Assembly (NCBI GenBank): GCA_013398275.1
Contig: VZSE01000421.1
Location: 1,119,553-1,183,552, forward strand
DNA: 64,000 nucleotides
Source: Promerops cafer
Taxonomy: Eukaryota > Chordata > Aves > Passeriformes > Nectariniidae
Reading direction: 5' to 3'
In this document: positions 10,001 to 23,730 of the stretch, in pieces
Numbering within the stretch: position 1 is the stretch's first letter
Layout of the letters: each line of letters begins with the position of its first letter
Position numbers and translations under genes: made by a program
Notes under the pieces: generated by a model
What the model was told of the DNA's origin: nothing
What the model saw: the letters and a program-made list of their open reading frames with translations, nothing else
Databases searched by the model: none

Positions 10001-13000
10001 ATATTATTTGGTGGTGAAATCCTATGGAATAATACCATTATTCAACTGCAGTTACATTTTAACAGAGCCTGTAACATCTGTGCAAATCAAAAGAAGGCTG
10101 TAAAACCTAAGTTAGTTCAGAAAAAAAAATGCAATCCTGGTTTAGTATTAACAGAAAATACTTTGTCATTTTAAAAAAGAGTGAATCCTGGATTTGAAGT
10201 TTTCCTGACTCCAAGGGGTGTTCGTGCACCCAAAGCTGAAAAAATAGCAGTAAAAATGAAAGTGAAACTGAAGACACCTATTTTCTTGACATCCCAGCAA
10301 AAGATAAATGATAGGATAATGAGAAAGATGTAGTTTATTAAAAACAGCTAATGGACTTTATTAAAAATGTTGTTAAACATGATTCTCTTTCTTTTAGAGA
10401 TTAATTCCTAAATTGCTTGTTCAACACAGTAGCTTTGAAAAGTGTATTCTGATGGCAGACTCATCTAACAACAAAAAGCAGGGTTTAAACTGGGAGTGAA
10501 CCATTTTCTCATGCCCCAGAGAAGAGCAACCGAATTTACACAGTAGAGCACAGTAGCACAAGTTTAAAGCACATGCAGAAAATGCACAAGATATTATTGT
10601 GTCTAATTTTAGAAGAAAAACTCATATGCAGACTGTGAGTTACAGTTATGGCTGCGCTGAACTAATGCAGTTCAGTGCTTTATACATAAGATGGGATTTT
10701 CAAAAATACAGTTTTGTTCAGGAGAGAATGTCAGTAGTTCTAGCAATGTGTTCTGAAGGAAGAGGGCAGGGAGTTCTTAGCTGGTCAAATGTTCATGTGG
10801 TCTAAGCAGAAATGTAAAAGTGCAGGGTTTGCATTGGAATGAGAATGGGGTCATCCACCCTTTGTACTCATCATCAGGGAAGCAGAACCTTCTTCCAGAG
10901 AGACCATAGGAAATCAATGAGTACACTTTGCTAGTGTAGAGATAAATGTGTACTGCAGAAGGGTATTAAATATAAAAGGGCAGCAGTAAAATGATTTACT
11001 ACATGAAGAAGTGGAACTTTCTTTTGGTCACCTAAAAGGCAATTTTCATTTTTTGATAACATAATTATATTTTTTTAATACTTATAACTGAAACAGGCTG
11101 GCAGATCAGCTATTTTACATGGATTTGAGTTATACAATATAAGCTAGGAAAGGCTTGATAACAAATGGCAGCTTATTTACAAATATATACTTTTTAAAAC
11201 ATATTATCTGGCACTTAAAATTTAGATCATAATGATCTGATCTTACTTACTGAAAGTTAATGGGTTTTTTGATGTTTTTTTTCCTGAGGCGGTGTGGATG
11301 CTTGTGATCCAGTTTGTCTCGCCATGACCAGAAGGTATCACTGAGGGATACCAGCACAACGGATGCACATAGGAGAGAACCTGATGTACATTTAGGTGTA
11401 GAGGCTTAATGAAATGTGGAAGAGCAGGTGCACAGTCCTAATGTGTCGGTGTTTTTTTAATTTCCTATGATGTGTCTGTTTTGCTGCGTGAGCAAAACTC
11501 CTTGTACATTTAAAACTTATAGGACTGTAAAACTGCTAAAAAGGACAGAAGCCAAATAATTCTGCAGTATTTTTTGTCTTTGACTCTGGGTTCTCTACAA
11601 GTGGCAGTTAAGATTCTCCTTCTGCTACATAGCTGTGTGTTACTGTCTCCTCTCTAAAGGTAAAATTAAGGTGAAGAGAGATTAATAGCAGAGCGACCCT
11701 TGCTCTGGTTATAGCACTTGTGACACTGGTGCTAATTTTGGAAGGAGGAATTGGGTATTTGCGGTTCCACATGAACTCACTGTGACCCAAAATGATGAGA
11801 GGTGTGTCTACGCTAGCACTTTTCTTGAAGGCAGGAGTGTGCTGTGTTCATCCCAACACTGCTGTGCTTTGGTCAGTGTTGTAGGCTGATCTCATTGCAA
11901 TTGATCAGAATTCCTTTTGGATAAAGCTGGACTGTGAGATGTGTTCCAGGAGTACCCCTAACGCATTTGAGCTACAAATTTATATTCAGCTAATGAGATC
12001 AGATCAGATCTAGGGTGAAGTTAAATAATCAAACCATACATTGAAGTGCATGGTGCAGAGCACGTAATGCAGATGTCAGATCCTCGGCACCAGCTCTCTG
12101 ACTCCTCCAGTTTTACTGTTCTACAGCACTTGCTTGTGTAGACAGTCCTTGCATCCAGTCGAGTTTGTCTAGCAGAGAGTGCGTGGAAGCCCTCATTTGG
12201 GAAGCTGGTTGGAGACCTGTGGATAGAATGGGTCCCCTGACATGCACCCGTATGTTGCAATTATAAGGCCGTTGTTCTTTCCCTCAAAAAGGGGTAGTTT
12301 GTGCTGGCATGAAGAGGAAAGGTTCGTTTCATCACTTGAAATATAACACTAGTGAGTAAGAGGCACTGGTACTTTGGCTTGCAAAAGCTCTCCACATTTT
12401 TAACCCATTTTATTATTTGCAAGAGCAGTTTAGTTCCTAATGTTAACAATGAGTGATTATGATTCTGTACTTCCGTTTACAGCACAAATTAGCATTTTGT
12501 TTTCCATTACAGCTTTTGAATGAGGAATTTAATGTATAATTTGCTGCAAATAGATGTTATCATCTCTTTGGATGTGAACAACCACATAAACTTGAGCAAA
12601 TGATAAAAACAGAATCAATTACTTCTCAAATGGAAGTAGTTTACAAACCTTCACAAACAAAATGGCAATAGTTGGTGGTTATTGTAACAAATAATTAGGT
12701 TTTTTTTAAAGCAACATTTATTGAATTCTATTGACAATTTACTAATTGCTTATAGAATATTTAATCATCCCCCTCACAAAATACATGCTAGAAAATATAT
12801 GGATTTTTTTAAACTGTAGATTCCCTCTGTCGTCCTTGTGGGAAACTTTTCTCGTACTTTTACAGGTATATTCACCTGTACAAATATTCCAGAAGGGCAT
12901 CACTGAACTACAAATCACGCTGCTGCTGCTGATTAGAGAGCTTCACAATACTCTGGAATTAGTAGATTAAGATTGAAATTGTGGAGGAGGGAAGAATTGA

Positions 13001-16000
13001 GAGTAAGTGCTGTAGGCTGTATGCAAAGCCTGCTGAAGGTGATGTAAATTTTCCTGCCACTTTTGACCTCATGATCTATGTTCTGGTTATTAGAAGGATA
13101 AAGAAGAGAAGAGACATTATTTCAGTTGCTAATGAATGAGTGGATGCTGTCAGTCTCTACTGTAGGGGGAGGTAATATCTTGTACTTTAATGAGTTTCCT
13201 AGTTTGAATTTCACAAAGAAAGTTTTCCACTGTCAGTTGCTGCGATCTGTTTCTGTATTATACAGAGTTATTCATGCCTAGAAAAATACCAATCCACCAA
13301 CAAAACCAGTGTGAGAAACAGTTCAGAATCACACTCAATCTCTTCCCATTGCAGAGACTTTCCTCATATCACCAAAGGATGTAATCCAAGTGTCATTTTC
13401 AAACCCTTCCTTTCAAAGAGGCCATTTCTAAATTCTGATGATTTTCTACATACTGGCTTGCATATCTGTTTATTTCTGATCCGCTAAAGCTCTGACCTTG
13501 AAGTCACCACCTACATAATTTCCTGTCGCTGTGAAGCCTTTTTCTCACAGTCATCCTCAGTAACTCAAATGTATCCATCCATGCATTCTGTATACAATAT
13601 AAACCCTGATTGTATGTAATGTCTTGATTGCCTCTACCTACTCTCTTACCCTTACTTAAAAATACAAATTGAAGTCTATATGTTGTCTCATTTAGTACTT
13701 TAGACTTTACACCTGTTGTCCATTTATAGCCTTTGTATAATTCAGTTTTTCCCTGTTTACCCTTAATACCACCTCTTTTTGTCTATTACTGATGCTGGAT
13801 TTGATGCTTGCTGGGTTGGTTCCCTGAACAAGCACTTTTTGCTGTCTCAGGCTTTTCCCTTTGACTCATTGAAGTCACAAGCCCATTGAGGAAGATCATG
13901 TATGCTTTCATCTACTGGTGTCTTGAAAGCCATTGTTGTCTAATTATTAAAAATGGGCAATCTTATTTTGAACTTGGAAAACCGTGGAACAAACTGACCA
14001 AAACCCCATTCATCACTCTGCTGCATTTCACTCTATTCATCTGTTGCTTGTTTCTTTAGGTTGGTGTCTGCTGCCATACTTGGATCAGGCTGTAGATCAG
14101 ATGAGCAGTCACTTTTTATTCTTCTAATAATTAAAAAAAGACTAATGATGTATTTTCTCATTTGCTTCACTCTACCAAACATTGAAGTGATTAAGGGTGG
14201 GGGGGGAAGACAGAACGGGAATAGTATAGCTTGCAATTCAGGGTCCTGTATTCAGTCTTTTAGCCTTCTTTTGAGACCATAGAGCTGATTGTTTAAGATG
14301 GAGCTGAGCTTTTTCCTGATTTTATTTTTGAGGCAGCTGTTGGTTGTAAAAATTCACTTGTCTTCTCATTTTGACTATAAGTCTGTTTATTTGTTTGGCC
14401 CTTTTTTTTTGTCTGTACGAGCAAACTGACTTAGGCTAGAGCAGGTCAATGTTACGTTACTGTGTGTTTGCAGTGAACTTTTTTGAAGCTTAGAATGTGT
14501 GTCTGGTGTAATGATTCCTGAAGAGCTGATGGAACTTTATTTTAGGAATGTGTGCATGGCTTCATAAAACATACCCACAGTTGTCACAGGCTCCCCGGAC
14601 TGAGCAATTCACAACGTCAGAGGTTTATTTGGATTGTAAAACTCACAAACCCACTCCAACAAGATAATTTACTTCAGCCATTTCCTTTCTTTTTCTGTTT
14701 CTTTTTTTAATTTTATTTTTTGAGTCAAACAGCACATTGTGAATTGATATATCTGCTTGTCATTAATGATGCTTCTTACTATATCTGCCTGCTACCTCTC
14801 TGTCTCATAGTTTGCTTAGGCCTCGATCCAGCAGACCACTTAATTGCTCAACAGTAAACACTTGGAAGTCAAGGGAACTGCTTACAGGTTTAAAATGGAT
14901 GTGTGGTGTGTTGGACTGGGGCCTTAAACAGCTGTATCTTGAGGGCAGAGAACTGTGCTTCCATCTTGTTTGTCAAGAACTTGCCATGCTTTGAATACAT
15001 TACAAGTATTGATGGCAATTATGGTGGTGGGAGCAAGAAAGCAATGAGGAGATCAAGGAGACCTGGTCATGGTAAAGGAAACCTGACAGTTCTTCTGTGG
15101 CAGTTCAGTCTCTTTGTTTTTAAAATGGTGTTACAAATAAAAGATGATTACTCTTCTCCCAACCAAAAAGCTGTGTGATTAAATGAATAGGTGGTGTTCT
15201 AAAATGCAAAATTACGACAGAAAGCCTTCTATGAAATATACTTGAGAGTGGGAAACTCCAGGTTTAAAGAAGAGGAAATAAAAGATGGCTGTAAACATGT
15301 AATGGTAAAAAAATAAGGTTGTAAGTGGGACATGCACACACTTAAATATTTAAGCCCTGTGAAACAATGAGAAAATGAGCTACTGACCAAATAAATTAGC
15401 AAAACAAAAGTAAGGTTGCACTTCCAGCCTTTTTTTATTTTCATCCAAAAGACTGTTAATTGCTGGAGGATTAAAATAATTCATATTCAAGGATAGAAAG
15501 TGATAACAATATGCAGAGCTTGGATGCTCTGGCTATACAAGAGACAGTGAAAGGAATACTTTTCTCTCTGTGTGATGTCAAAGCCAAAAGATGGAGGGGA
15601 AAAAAAAAGAAGGGAGTTGTGGGTCTTTGATGTCACTTACAGAATAAGAATAATGCTGTAAAAGAAATAGCATAATCTTTTTCTATTTATCTAAGTCCTT
15701 TTTTTTCCTAAAGAGTTAGGGCAGCATTGTTAATTGATTTTTCCGATGCTCATAATAACAGCTGTATTAAAAATAATTTACAAAGAATTTTTTTTCCAGA
15801 AGCTGAGCCCTGCAGAATCTGTTGTAGAAAAGTGGGTAGAGAGTGGATTATTATACATCACTGTTCCCACGTAATTATAATCTGCTTGATTGGTAAAATG
15901 CATGTTGTGCTTTTGCATTGTCCATTTTCAACCAGTGGTGTCTTTCCAATAAGATTTGCTGGTTTAGTAGTAAGAGCATCAGGATGTCTCCTGCCCTTTC

Positions 16001-16943
16001 AGTATAAGTAAAGGTTGTCCTAACAGCTGCTCAGATTGTGCGGGCATAGTAGCCATCCTTGCTGGAGTGTCAGTTTTTGGCAAGAATATTTTAACACACT
16101 GGGGCTTTTTTCTGGTTACCAGTGGTTGAATCATGTCCAGCTGTGAAAACAGATGTGTGGCTTTTTTGGGAAGTAAAGTTAATTAGGGGTGGTTTATGAA
16201 TTGGTTCTTTTTTTTTAATTAATACTTTAAAAAAATTTATTTATTTACTGTGAGGTTAGAGGATACGTTTAGAAAATAAATTGTTTTTTTTTATGAACAT
16301 GAACTTGGACAGATCCAAACAAACAACATTATAAAGAAAATTTTGGGCATACACATGACAAAAAGAACCTTTCAATTGTGCATTGGCTTTTAAAACAATA
16401 TTAAAAATGAAAAGAAGAAATCCTTACTCTTTATAATGATAACTAATAAAATTGAGAAAAAAAAGGAAAATAAAAATGACTGGTTTATCTTGGTGCATAC
16501 TGTGTGTTAATATTGCTATCTTGCCATTTTGTAAGGCAGTTTACAGTCTTTCAAATCTGTATGGGCCAATATCTAACACACATCTCACTAAATTTTTTGT
16601 TTTCTTTATCTTTGACTTTCATCTCTGGAAGGAATTCTTTAGGTGAAAAATGGAAAATATTTGCCACGTTTCAGATACTATTTTCCCTTTTGTGTTCAGT
16701 ATAGTCATTTGTACCTTTAACATTGATGTCTGTCTATTTTTAAGTCTGCTGGTAGACAACGCAGTTTTGTGGAAAAGAGAGCTTTTCATGTGAAGAAAGT
16801 TTTAGTTTTGTGATTCCCTTCTTATTCTTCTTGATTGTTACATAAAATAAATGGCAAAGATGGAAAAAACCAAACAGCAGCAATTCCTGTTAAAATTAAT
16901 TTTAAAAAAATAAAATTTGATGAATTACAAAAATTGCTGTCAA

Positions 16944-16971
16944 AAATTAAACAAGCAAACTTGTTTAATTT
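16944..16971. repeat. Perfect 12-bp inverted repeat with 4-base loop
   Basis: AAATTAAACAAG at 16944-16955 is followed by the loop CAAA and then its exact reverse complement at 16960-16971. It is AT-rich and could be a chance hairpin. Confidence 0.7.
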
Positions 16972-17242
16972 ATGTTATTCTTGTTGCAAATAAATGTTGT
17001 ATGAAATGGAAATGTGTTCATTAGAGCATCCTGAAGCAAGGATGTTGTCCCTGTGCACATGCTGGGGCTGAGCAGTGACACCCCAAGTGCAAAGAAGCGT
17101 CTCTGGAATTACCACTAAACCTCCATGTCTGAATGAACTATAAACTCATTGAGCAGCATTCAACTTTCCTGAGACTATTGAAACTGGAAAATAGCAATGC
17201 AAGCAGGAAAAAAAAAAGATTGTTGTGCACATATTTTGCTTC

Positions 17243-17262
17243 TTTTTTTTTTTTTTTTTTTT
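17243..17262 (+). repeat. Poly(T) run of 20
   Basis: An uninterrupted run of 20 T. It could be the reverse-strand tail of a retrocopy, but no recognisable retrocopy body lies beside it. Confidence 0.8.
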
Positions 17263-20200
17263 CTTTGGGGAAAAGAGCATATTTAGAAAGATCATGGAGA
17301 GACCATTATAAAATAATCATACTTGTGGAGATCACAAACATGTGTCCATGAAACGACTGAGCTTCTTCCATGAGTGGATTGAACTACAGGATGTACTTGG
17401 TGCTTTGGATGTAATCCCTCTTAGAGAGTCCCAGTGAAAGGCTTTGCATGTTTGGAAGAGTATGTTGCCTGTCTAGGATTTGCAGAGGATGAGGAGATGG
17501 TGTATTTCTAGTGGTTTTAGGTGTTTTCCATAAGGGACATTGCCCATTACTGGAGCAGAATGGGCATCTGTTGGGAGTAGTAGTTGCCCAGGATTATGAA
17601 AGGATGTGGTGCAGTGCTACCTGCAGTGCAGGTTTCTAAGGCCTAACATGTTAGGTTCCTATTTTTGGATAGAATATTGCCATATGTTAACTGTATGAAC
17701 TGGGTTTTGCCACAGTTGTTTGTCTCAAGCAAGGATTGTTGTTTGATTGGTTTTGTGTCTTTGTGTTGGGTTCTTTTTTAATGCAAATATCAAGAAATGT
17801 GATTTTACTGTCCTCGGAAATATTACTAGATTTGAAAAAATGCAGAATTTCATGCTGTAATATATAATTAAATCTTGTTACCAGGAAAGGCATTATAAAG
17901 TATAGAACTCTTTTTTATAATAGATTTGTTATTTTTATTTCTTTCTCAGTGAAGATTATAAGACAAAAAGGAAACAAGAGAATAAAGGGACAAAATATTG
18001 AGAATATTTTATAAAATATTAATTCTTTTGTAGTTTAGAAGATGTAAAGCAAAGTGGCAGCAAAAGTCAGAGCTGTATTTGATTAGAAATCAAAAGGTTA
18101 TTAATAGTGTTGATTACTTCAGCTTAGTTATATCTGCTCTAGTATTACTCCTATTTGTTTGCAACACTAATCAACCTCACTGTAAGCCCTTATCTTTGAC
18201 CAGCCAGAAGAAATCATAAAAGGAAATAATTGTTTAGCGAGAAAGACTTTGATAACAGCATGACACTTGTGTGGGAGACAAGGAGATAACACTGTCTGAG
18301 TGAAATGGTATAACCAAGGTAGCTAAGGTGCTAAATTCTTTAGCTGTCTTGTCCTCAGCAGTAAAATATACAGCAAATTAAAGATGTCTTTTTAAGAATT
18401 GTTTTAAGAACTGATCATATTTGTAATTTGCATGTTTCACATTTGCATGTGTAGGGGAAATGGAGGAGATTTGGTTTTGAGAATAAATACAATTTCATAA
18501 AACCACAGATTTAGCCAGAGTTTGACCAGGTGATTCAGTCATGACTTACTATTCAGTTATGTCTCTGTTGAATTAAAAACTGTGCTTGGTGTTTGAATTT
18601 GGTTTGACCAAAATATTTTACAAAATATAAGTATTTATCTGAAGGAAGGCATCAAGCATTCAGTAAAGCTTTTGCTACTTACTGTGTTGGTCAATCATTC
18701 TCATTGGTTGCTGTCTTTAGCAAGTCCTGGTTTTCATTAGAGTTGTTCAGAATTAATTTCCTAGGCAAAAGTTCTCTTTATGACTTGACCTGGTAGGTTG
18801 GGAAGCCCTTCAGTACGTTTTTATTTCTACCTACAAAAAGTACTTTTACTCAAGACACCAGTGTGTCTTTTTTTTTAAGCTAATCAAAGTGACCTCTTTA
18901 AGACTCTTACCAGAGGACGTTTTTTACAGACTTCAAGTACATTTGCATAACATCTCTGTTTCCTTCCAATTTTTTGATTTTCCTTCAGGAAAATCAGATG
19001 CCAGAAGCACAAGATGGTATTTCAGTATTGGTCTCTACAATGCTGTCAGTACTACAGAGAAGAATCCTGCTTCTCTTCATTATGTTCAAGGTTCTAATTC
19101 ATTTTTTGCTGCAGTATCACAATGAGAGTTCACACTGAGTAACTTACGTGCTTCAATACTTGTCAACTGAGTCAACTGAGTCAGGACTATCCAGGATATA
19201 ACCTACCAATCACCCTGTACAAATGTTACATTTTCTGTTCATTGATCTGCACCTTAGTACTTTATCCAAACGGGCTCAAGAGCAAGCAAGGAAGAGTCAG
19301 ATCCATGTATTTTAGCATCAGTGATTGCCTGTAGTGGTTTCAGTGTGGTGTAATCTGCAGTCAGGTGTGCTAAGGAAATTACCATGCCAGTAGTTCACCT
19401 TTGCTGCCCCATTATGTTAGCATGACTTTGGGACAGAAGGCTCTCCATTCAAATTGTCAAGCTTAACTGCTCACTCATTTGCTCCCTAACCTGGTTCTTT
19501 CAAAATGACCTAAACTAATAGAACATTGAAAAAATTCTACTGTTACGAATCTTTACAACAGCAAGCCAACCTGCCTTTATTTTGAAAGAGCTTGGGTAGA
19601 GTATAGTAGTGATGTGCTGTCATGCTGGGTGATCATCAAGAAGTGATGATGAGCAGCTAGAGGTCTGTAGGGGTGGTGGCCTGGGTCAGCTGCAGCCTCG
19701 AGAGACCCGCTGAACTCAGCCTGCTTGCTGTAAAAGCACTGCACTGGGAGAGGTGCTGTGTAAATAAGAATGAAGAGCTTTTTCTGGGAAAGATTTGAGA
19801 TGAAAACATGGGGAGCTTCTTTTTTTCATTAGGTGTGGATTTTTCCTCACCGAAGAGCTATAGATAGTGAATCAGTTTTCTGTTGGTGTGTGTTGAGGTT
19901 GTGATTTTTATGTAATGTAATAATTTGTGTAATGATTTTGAGTGATCAGGTTTTTGAAGCTCAGCTTCAGACATCTTAAATAGGGCTGACTTTCAGCAGC
20001 TAATTGTTTAGTATTTACTGACTTTTTTTAGCTTTTTGAGCAACCAAATCTTAAACAACAAGGATCTATGTCTCTTGACATGCGTGCCTCTGATATTTAA
20101 TGTGTGAAGACAGCTTGCAGCCACATTTCAGGGAAAGCTGTATGGAAACCTTGCTAGGCTGGATTATTCAGAGAATTGCCAGTAGTCACAGAAATTGATT

Positions 20201-20798
20201 GTTGTAACTGATGTCTCTTTTTAATAATGTATGCTTATGATGTTTGTAAATCACAGGCAGGACTTCGAAAACTTATACAGACTGCTGTATAAATTTTTGG
20301 AAACAAACCTAGCATGGTCAGTTTCTTAGGTAGTTTGACAGTGCAGGGCTCTGTTTCCCAATCTGATTTGATGAGATATATTTTGCTTGAAGATATTTAT
20401 AAGCTGAAACTGAACACTGGAACAGTCCTGTCGTGATATCTGTCTTAAACTTACATGAGATAAAACAGCCTGAAATAATTCCTTGTAGACTGTCAGTGAC
20501 CACGAAGAGTTTTGATTTGGCAGTGACAACTGTATTTAGAGCTGAGCCCAGAGGACTTAGGGTAACATTTGTCAAAGGCTTGTTTTCTGAAGGTGCATGG
20601 ATGTGAGAAGTAAGGTGCCTTTTAGACTTTACTAAAGTTCTAAAATATGTAGTGCTGTGTAGGAATATTTGAGATAGTTTAAAATTAACTAGCTCAAATA
20701 ACAAAGGCAACAGAGGTCGCACGTCAGTCTTCTAGTGGATTAGTTACTACAGGTTGGCAGGTGTGTCAGTGTGCCTTCATCCTGTCTGCTGTCCAGAT

Positions 20799-21425
20799 CG
20801 CAGCATCATTAGGGTTGGAATGGACCTCTGGAGATCTTCCAGTCCAACTCCCCTGCCAAGGCAGGGTCACCTAGAACAGGTGACACAGGAACTATCCAAG
20901 TGGGTTTTGAATGTCTCCAGAGAGGGAGACTCCATGACTTCTCTGGGCAGCCTTTTCCAGTGCTCTGCCACTCTCAATGTATTGTTCTTCCTCATACTGA
21001 GGTGGAACTTGTAGTTTAGTTTATGGCCATTGATCCTTGTCCTGCTGCTGGGAACCATGGAACAGAGTCTGGCACCATCCTCTTGGCACCCAGCTTGGAG
21101 ATATTTGTATGTATTGATGAAATCCCCTTTCAGTCTTATCTTCTCCAGACAAAATAGGCCCAGCTCCTGAAGTCTCTTCTCAGAAGATGGGTGGTCTAGA
21201 CCCCTCATCATCTTTGTGGCCTCCACTGGACCCTCTCCAGTAGCTCCTTGTCTTTCTTGTGTGCAGAAGCCCAGAACTGGGGACAGCACTACAGGTGTGA
21301 CCTTGGAGCCAAGTAGAGGGGGCAGGATCACCTCCCTCAAACTGCTGGCCATACTCTTCCTGATGCACCCCAGGAGCCCACTTGCCCTCCTGGCCACACG
21401 GGCACGGCTGGGTTACATTGATGGA
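20799..21425 (-). mobile_element. CR1 LINE 3' fragment (end of ORF2 and 3' end)
   Basis: On the minus strand this encodes the C-terminal part of the CR1 reverse-transcriptase ORF2. A 176-codon open frame (21397 to 20867) contains the family's familiar segments: an LGCI(R/K)xS-like start, EATKMMRGL, RLQELGLF.LEK.RL.GD, EDGARL, RTRINGHKL, and EHWKRLPREV.ESPSLE.FKTHLD. The copy is 5'-truncated, as CR1 copies usually are, and the segment before EATKMM is scrambled relative to the intact protein, so it is not functional. The plus-strand start, ATCATTAGGGTTGGAA, is the reverse complement of the usual CR1 3' end. An uninterrupted C-terminal frame suggests a moderately young copy. It is not a host gene. 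Confidence 0.93.
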
Positions 21426-21867
21426 CTAATGGACTTATATTACCTGAAGGAAAAAGGCTTGTTGACAGCTCTAGGGTTTTCAAAATATTTTTAAAAATTG
21501 TTAATCTAGCTTAAAGCCAAAATAAATGTACACATTGAAATGCCTAATTTAGGTTAATTTAGATGTATTTGTCTATGTAGTAACCCTAAATACTCTACTG
21601 TGAAGCATTAGAAATTTCGTCTACAATATTTTCTACAATAACTTTCATATGTGTGCCTTAATGAAGTTTTTAATGTAAGAGATGACTACTTTTGTATTGT
21701 GAAGCACACAGGTTTCAAATGAGCAAAAAATACATAATTCTCTGAGACAGAAGAGATATGCATCATTAAAGTAACTAACTCAGAGTTAACTTAAAGAGTT
21801 GTGTATAGTCAGTGCTCTGGTAGAGGAGAGAGCAGAAATTTCCATTTTTATAAATTAAACTCAAATG

Positions 21868-22060
21868 GTAGGGTTATTAACCATTGGAGCAGGCTTCCAG
21901 GGGAAGTGTGTGTGTCACTATCCCTGGAAATATTTAAAAGATCTGTAGATGTGGTGCTTAGGGACATGATTTATTGGTGGACTTGGCAGTGCTGGGTTAA
22001 TAGTTAGACTTGATGATCTTAATGGTCTTTCCCAGCCTAAATGATTCCATGATTCTGTGA
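21868..22060 (+). mobile_element. CR1 LINE 3' end, short fragment
   Basis: The plus strand carries decayed CR1 3'-end sequence: TTGGAGCAGG, CTATCCCTGGAAATATT, GTTAGACTTGATGATCTT, then a tail of the form ATGATTCCATGATTCTGTGA. It is diverged and 5'-truncated to about 190 bp. It lies 440 bp from a CR1 in the opposite orientation, so the two are separate insertions. Confidence 0.88.
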
Positions 22061-23730
22061 AAGTTTTAAGCATTGTCCTGCTGTTTCTGTGTTTCTTGTT
22101 CCCCCTAGCAACTTCAGGATTAGCACAATATGTGGCATTTAGTATGTGTTTAATCTCTCTTCTGTTTTTAAACAGGTCGTCTTCAATTGGTAGCAGCTTT
22201 AAGAATTAGGCGCGGAGAATTCTAGAAATAAAAGCTAATGAGAGAAGAAAATGTAATAATGCTTTATACTTATATATAAGTTTTCTGTCATTTGGAAACT
22301 CAAGGGCTCTTGCTTTTGGTTGCCAAATGTTGGGCTGATTGCTTTCAAGGTGAAGCTGTACTATGCTGCTTTGAACTGATACTGCATGATCAGGGTAATA
22401 AGTAAGTGCCACTTAATTGGAACAGGCCTGATCAGAAGACATTCCAGGTAACTGATATAAGCCAAACAATACTTAATTGCAATGAATGTTGCTTAATGGG
22501 TATGATAATTATGTGCATTGGGGATACCTTCAAATGATTCATTGGTGGTTGGGTCTTTTGTGTCTGCCTCACTGTTGGCTCTTTTTCCTGTTGCTCAGAA
22601 CAGCTTTCAGTGTCTTCATAAATAGCCATGATTCATTCAGAAAGCAGATAAAACCATGGTTGGCTTTTAATAAATCAGCAGTCTAAAATCAGCTTGTTTA
22701 AAATCATGATGTCTCTAATGATTTTTGAGGACTTTTTAATATTATTTTCAGGATTTTGAACTGCTGGGTTTGCTTTTTCAATTTTCTATGTGATCAGGAA
22801 TGTTAGAAATTGGAATAAGAATAGACAAGTCACATAATTTCTTGGCTTCTGGATCAAGGCAGGCTCTAACATAATGAGACTTACTAAATCATAGAAGTTG
22901 ATGTGTTCTCTGCCCTTGGCAAATAATTAACTTGCTTTAGTTCTGTCGTATTTTCTTCCCAAGCTTGCTTGTTTTCTTCTCCATGAACCTACCTGTTGTG
23001 TTGCCAAATACACTTTACAGCTGGGGAACCCTCCCCCTTTGTAGATGGACAAAGACAAAACCTGGTCCTTTTCTCACGTGTTCTCAAACTTTGGCTTGCA
23101 AATGCATATTTGCACCTTCATAATTTAGCCTTGCTCTGTCTGTCTTCTCTGCTGGTTTGTTGTATCATCAGTATGAGATGCGGATGTTTTCAGCTTCAGC
23201 TGCTTTATGTCTTTCCAGCTTTTCCATACACGTTTTCGTACTTCTACACTTATTTTTTTTGGCAGACCCGGGTATATATATATTGAATATAGTGGAGATA
23301 AGGAATTGTTTTCTGATTTAATCTGGCAGACAAGAGTTTGCTTCTGACGCTAACATTAAAATTCATTTTAATTCCAAAAATCTTATTCTTCCATATTTTT
23401 CAGTGTTCTGTCTTGCTTGTTGAGTGGACATGCTGGATTAACAGAAGTAAAAGCGTTCCAGTTTAAAAGACTTAAAATATTTCCATTTGTTCTTTTTAGG
23501 TTAATGAGTGCTTTTATGTTCTTCCCTGCCCCATACCCCCTGCCTTACTACATCCAGCCTCCATGTGGGTAGATTTTGGCTTTGGCTCCTGCAAGAAGTG
23601 ATTTCCAGTGACAGGAACATGTTGAAGACATTTTCATTATTTAAAAAGCAGATATGTTTCTCTGTCAGCAGATTTGCTGCACCTATGAAAGTGGGACGGT
23701 GTTTTTATTGTGAACTTGAAGAACACTATA
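22061..23730. other. Intron 1 interior, nothing recognised
   Basis: AT-rich sequence between the CR1 and SINE insertions. It holds no exon-like frame, RNA gene or named repeat that I can support. Confidence 0.5.

Larger units (their letters stand above)
7216..20798. other. Intron 1 interior, no gene or named repeat
   Basis: AT-rich sequence with stops in all frames. It holds A- and T-runs and a small perfect hairpin near 16.95 kb, but I recognise no transposon family, RNA gene or exon. Open frames of 60-95 codons here look like chance. No miR-378 hairpin is visible in the first 5 kb after the exon, where mammals carry it. Confidence 0.55.

Noticed and set aside
10185..10225. miR-378-like segment (CTGACTCCAAG, whose reverse complement matches the miR-378-3p core)
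   Set aside because: The match is 11-12 bases on the minus strand only, the partner arm is missing and the arm order is wrong for a hairpin, so it is chance.
20318..20722. 134-codon minus-strand frame next to the CR1
   Set aside because: It is not continuous with CR1 coding sequence and shows no recognisable domain.
20867..21397. 176-codon minus-strand frame as a host gene
   Set aside because: It contains the characteristic CR1 ORF2 C-terminal segments and belongs to the truncated LINE.
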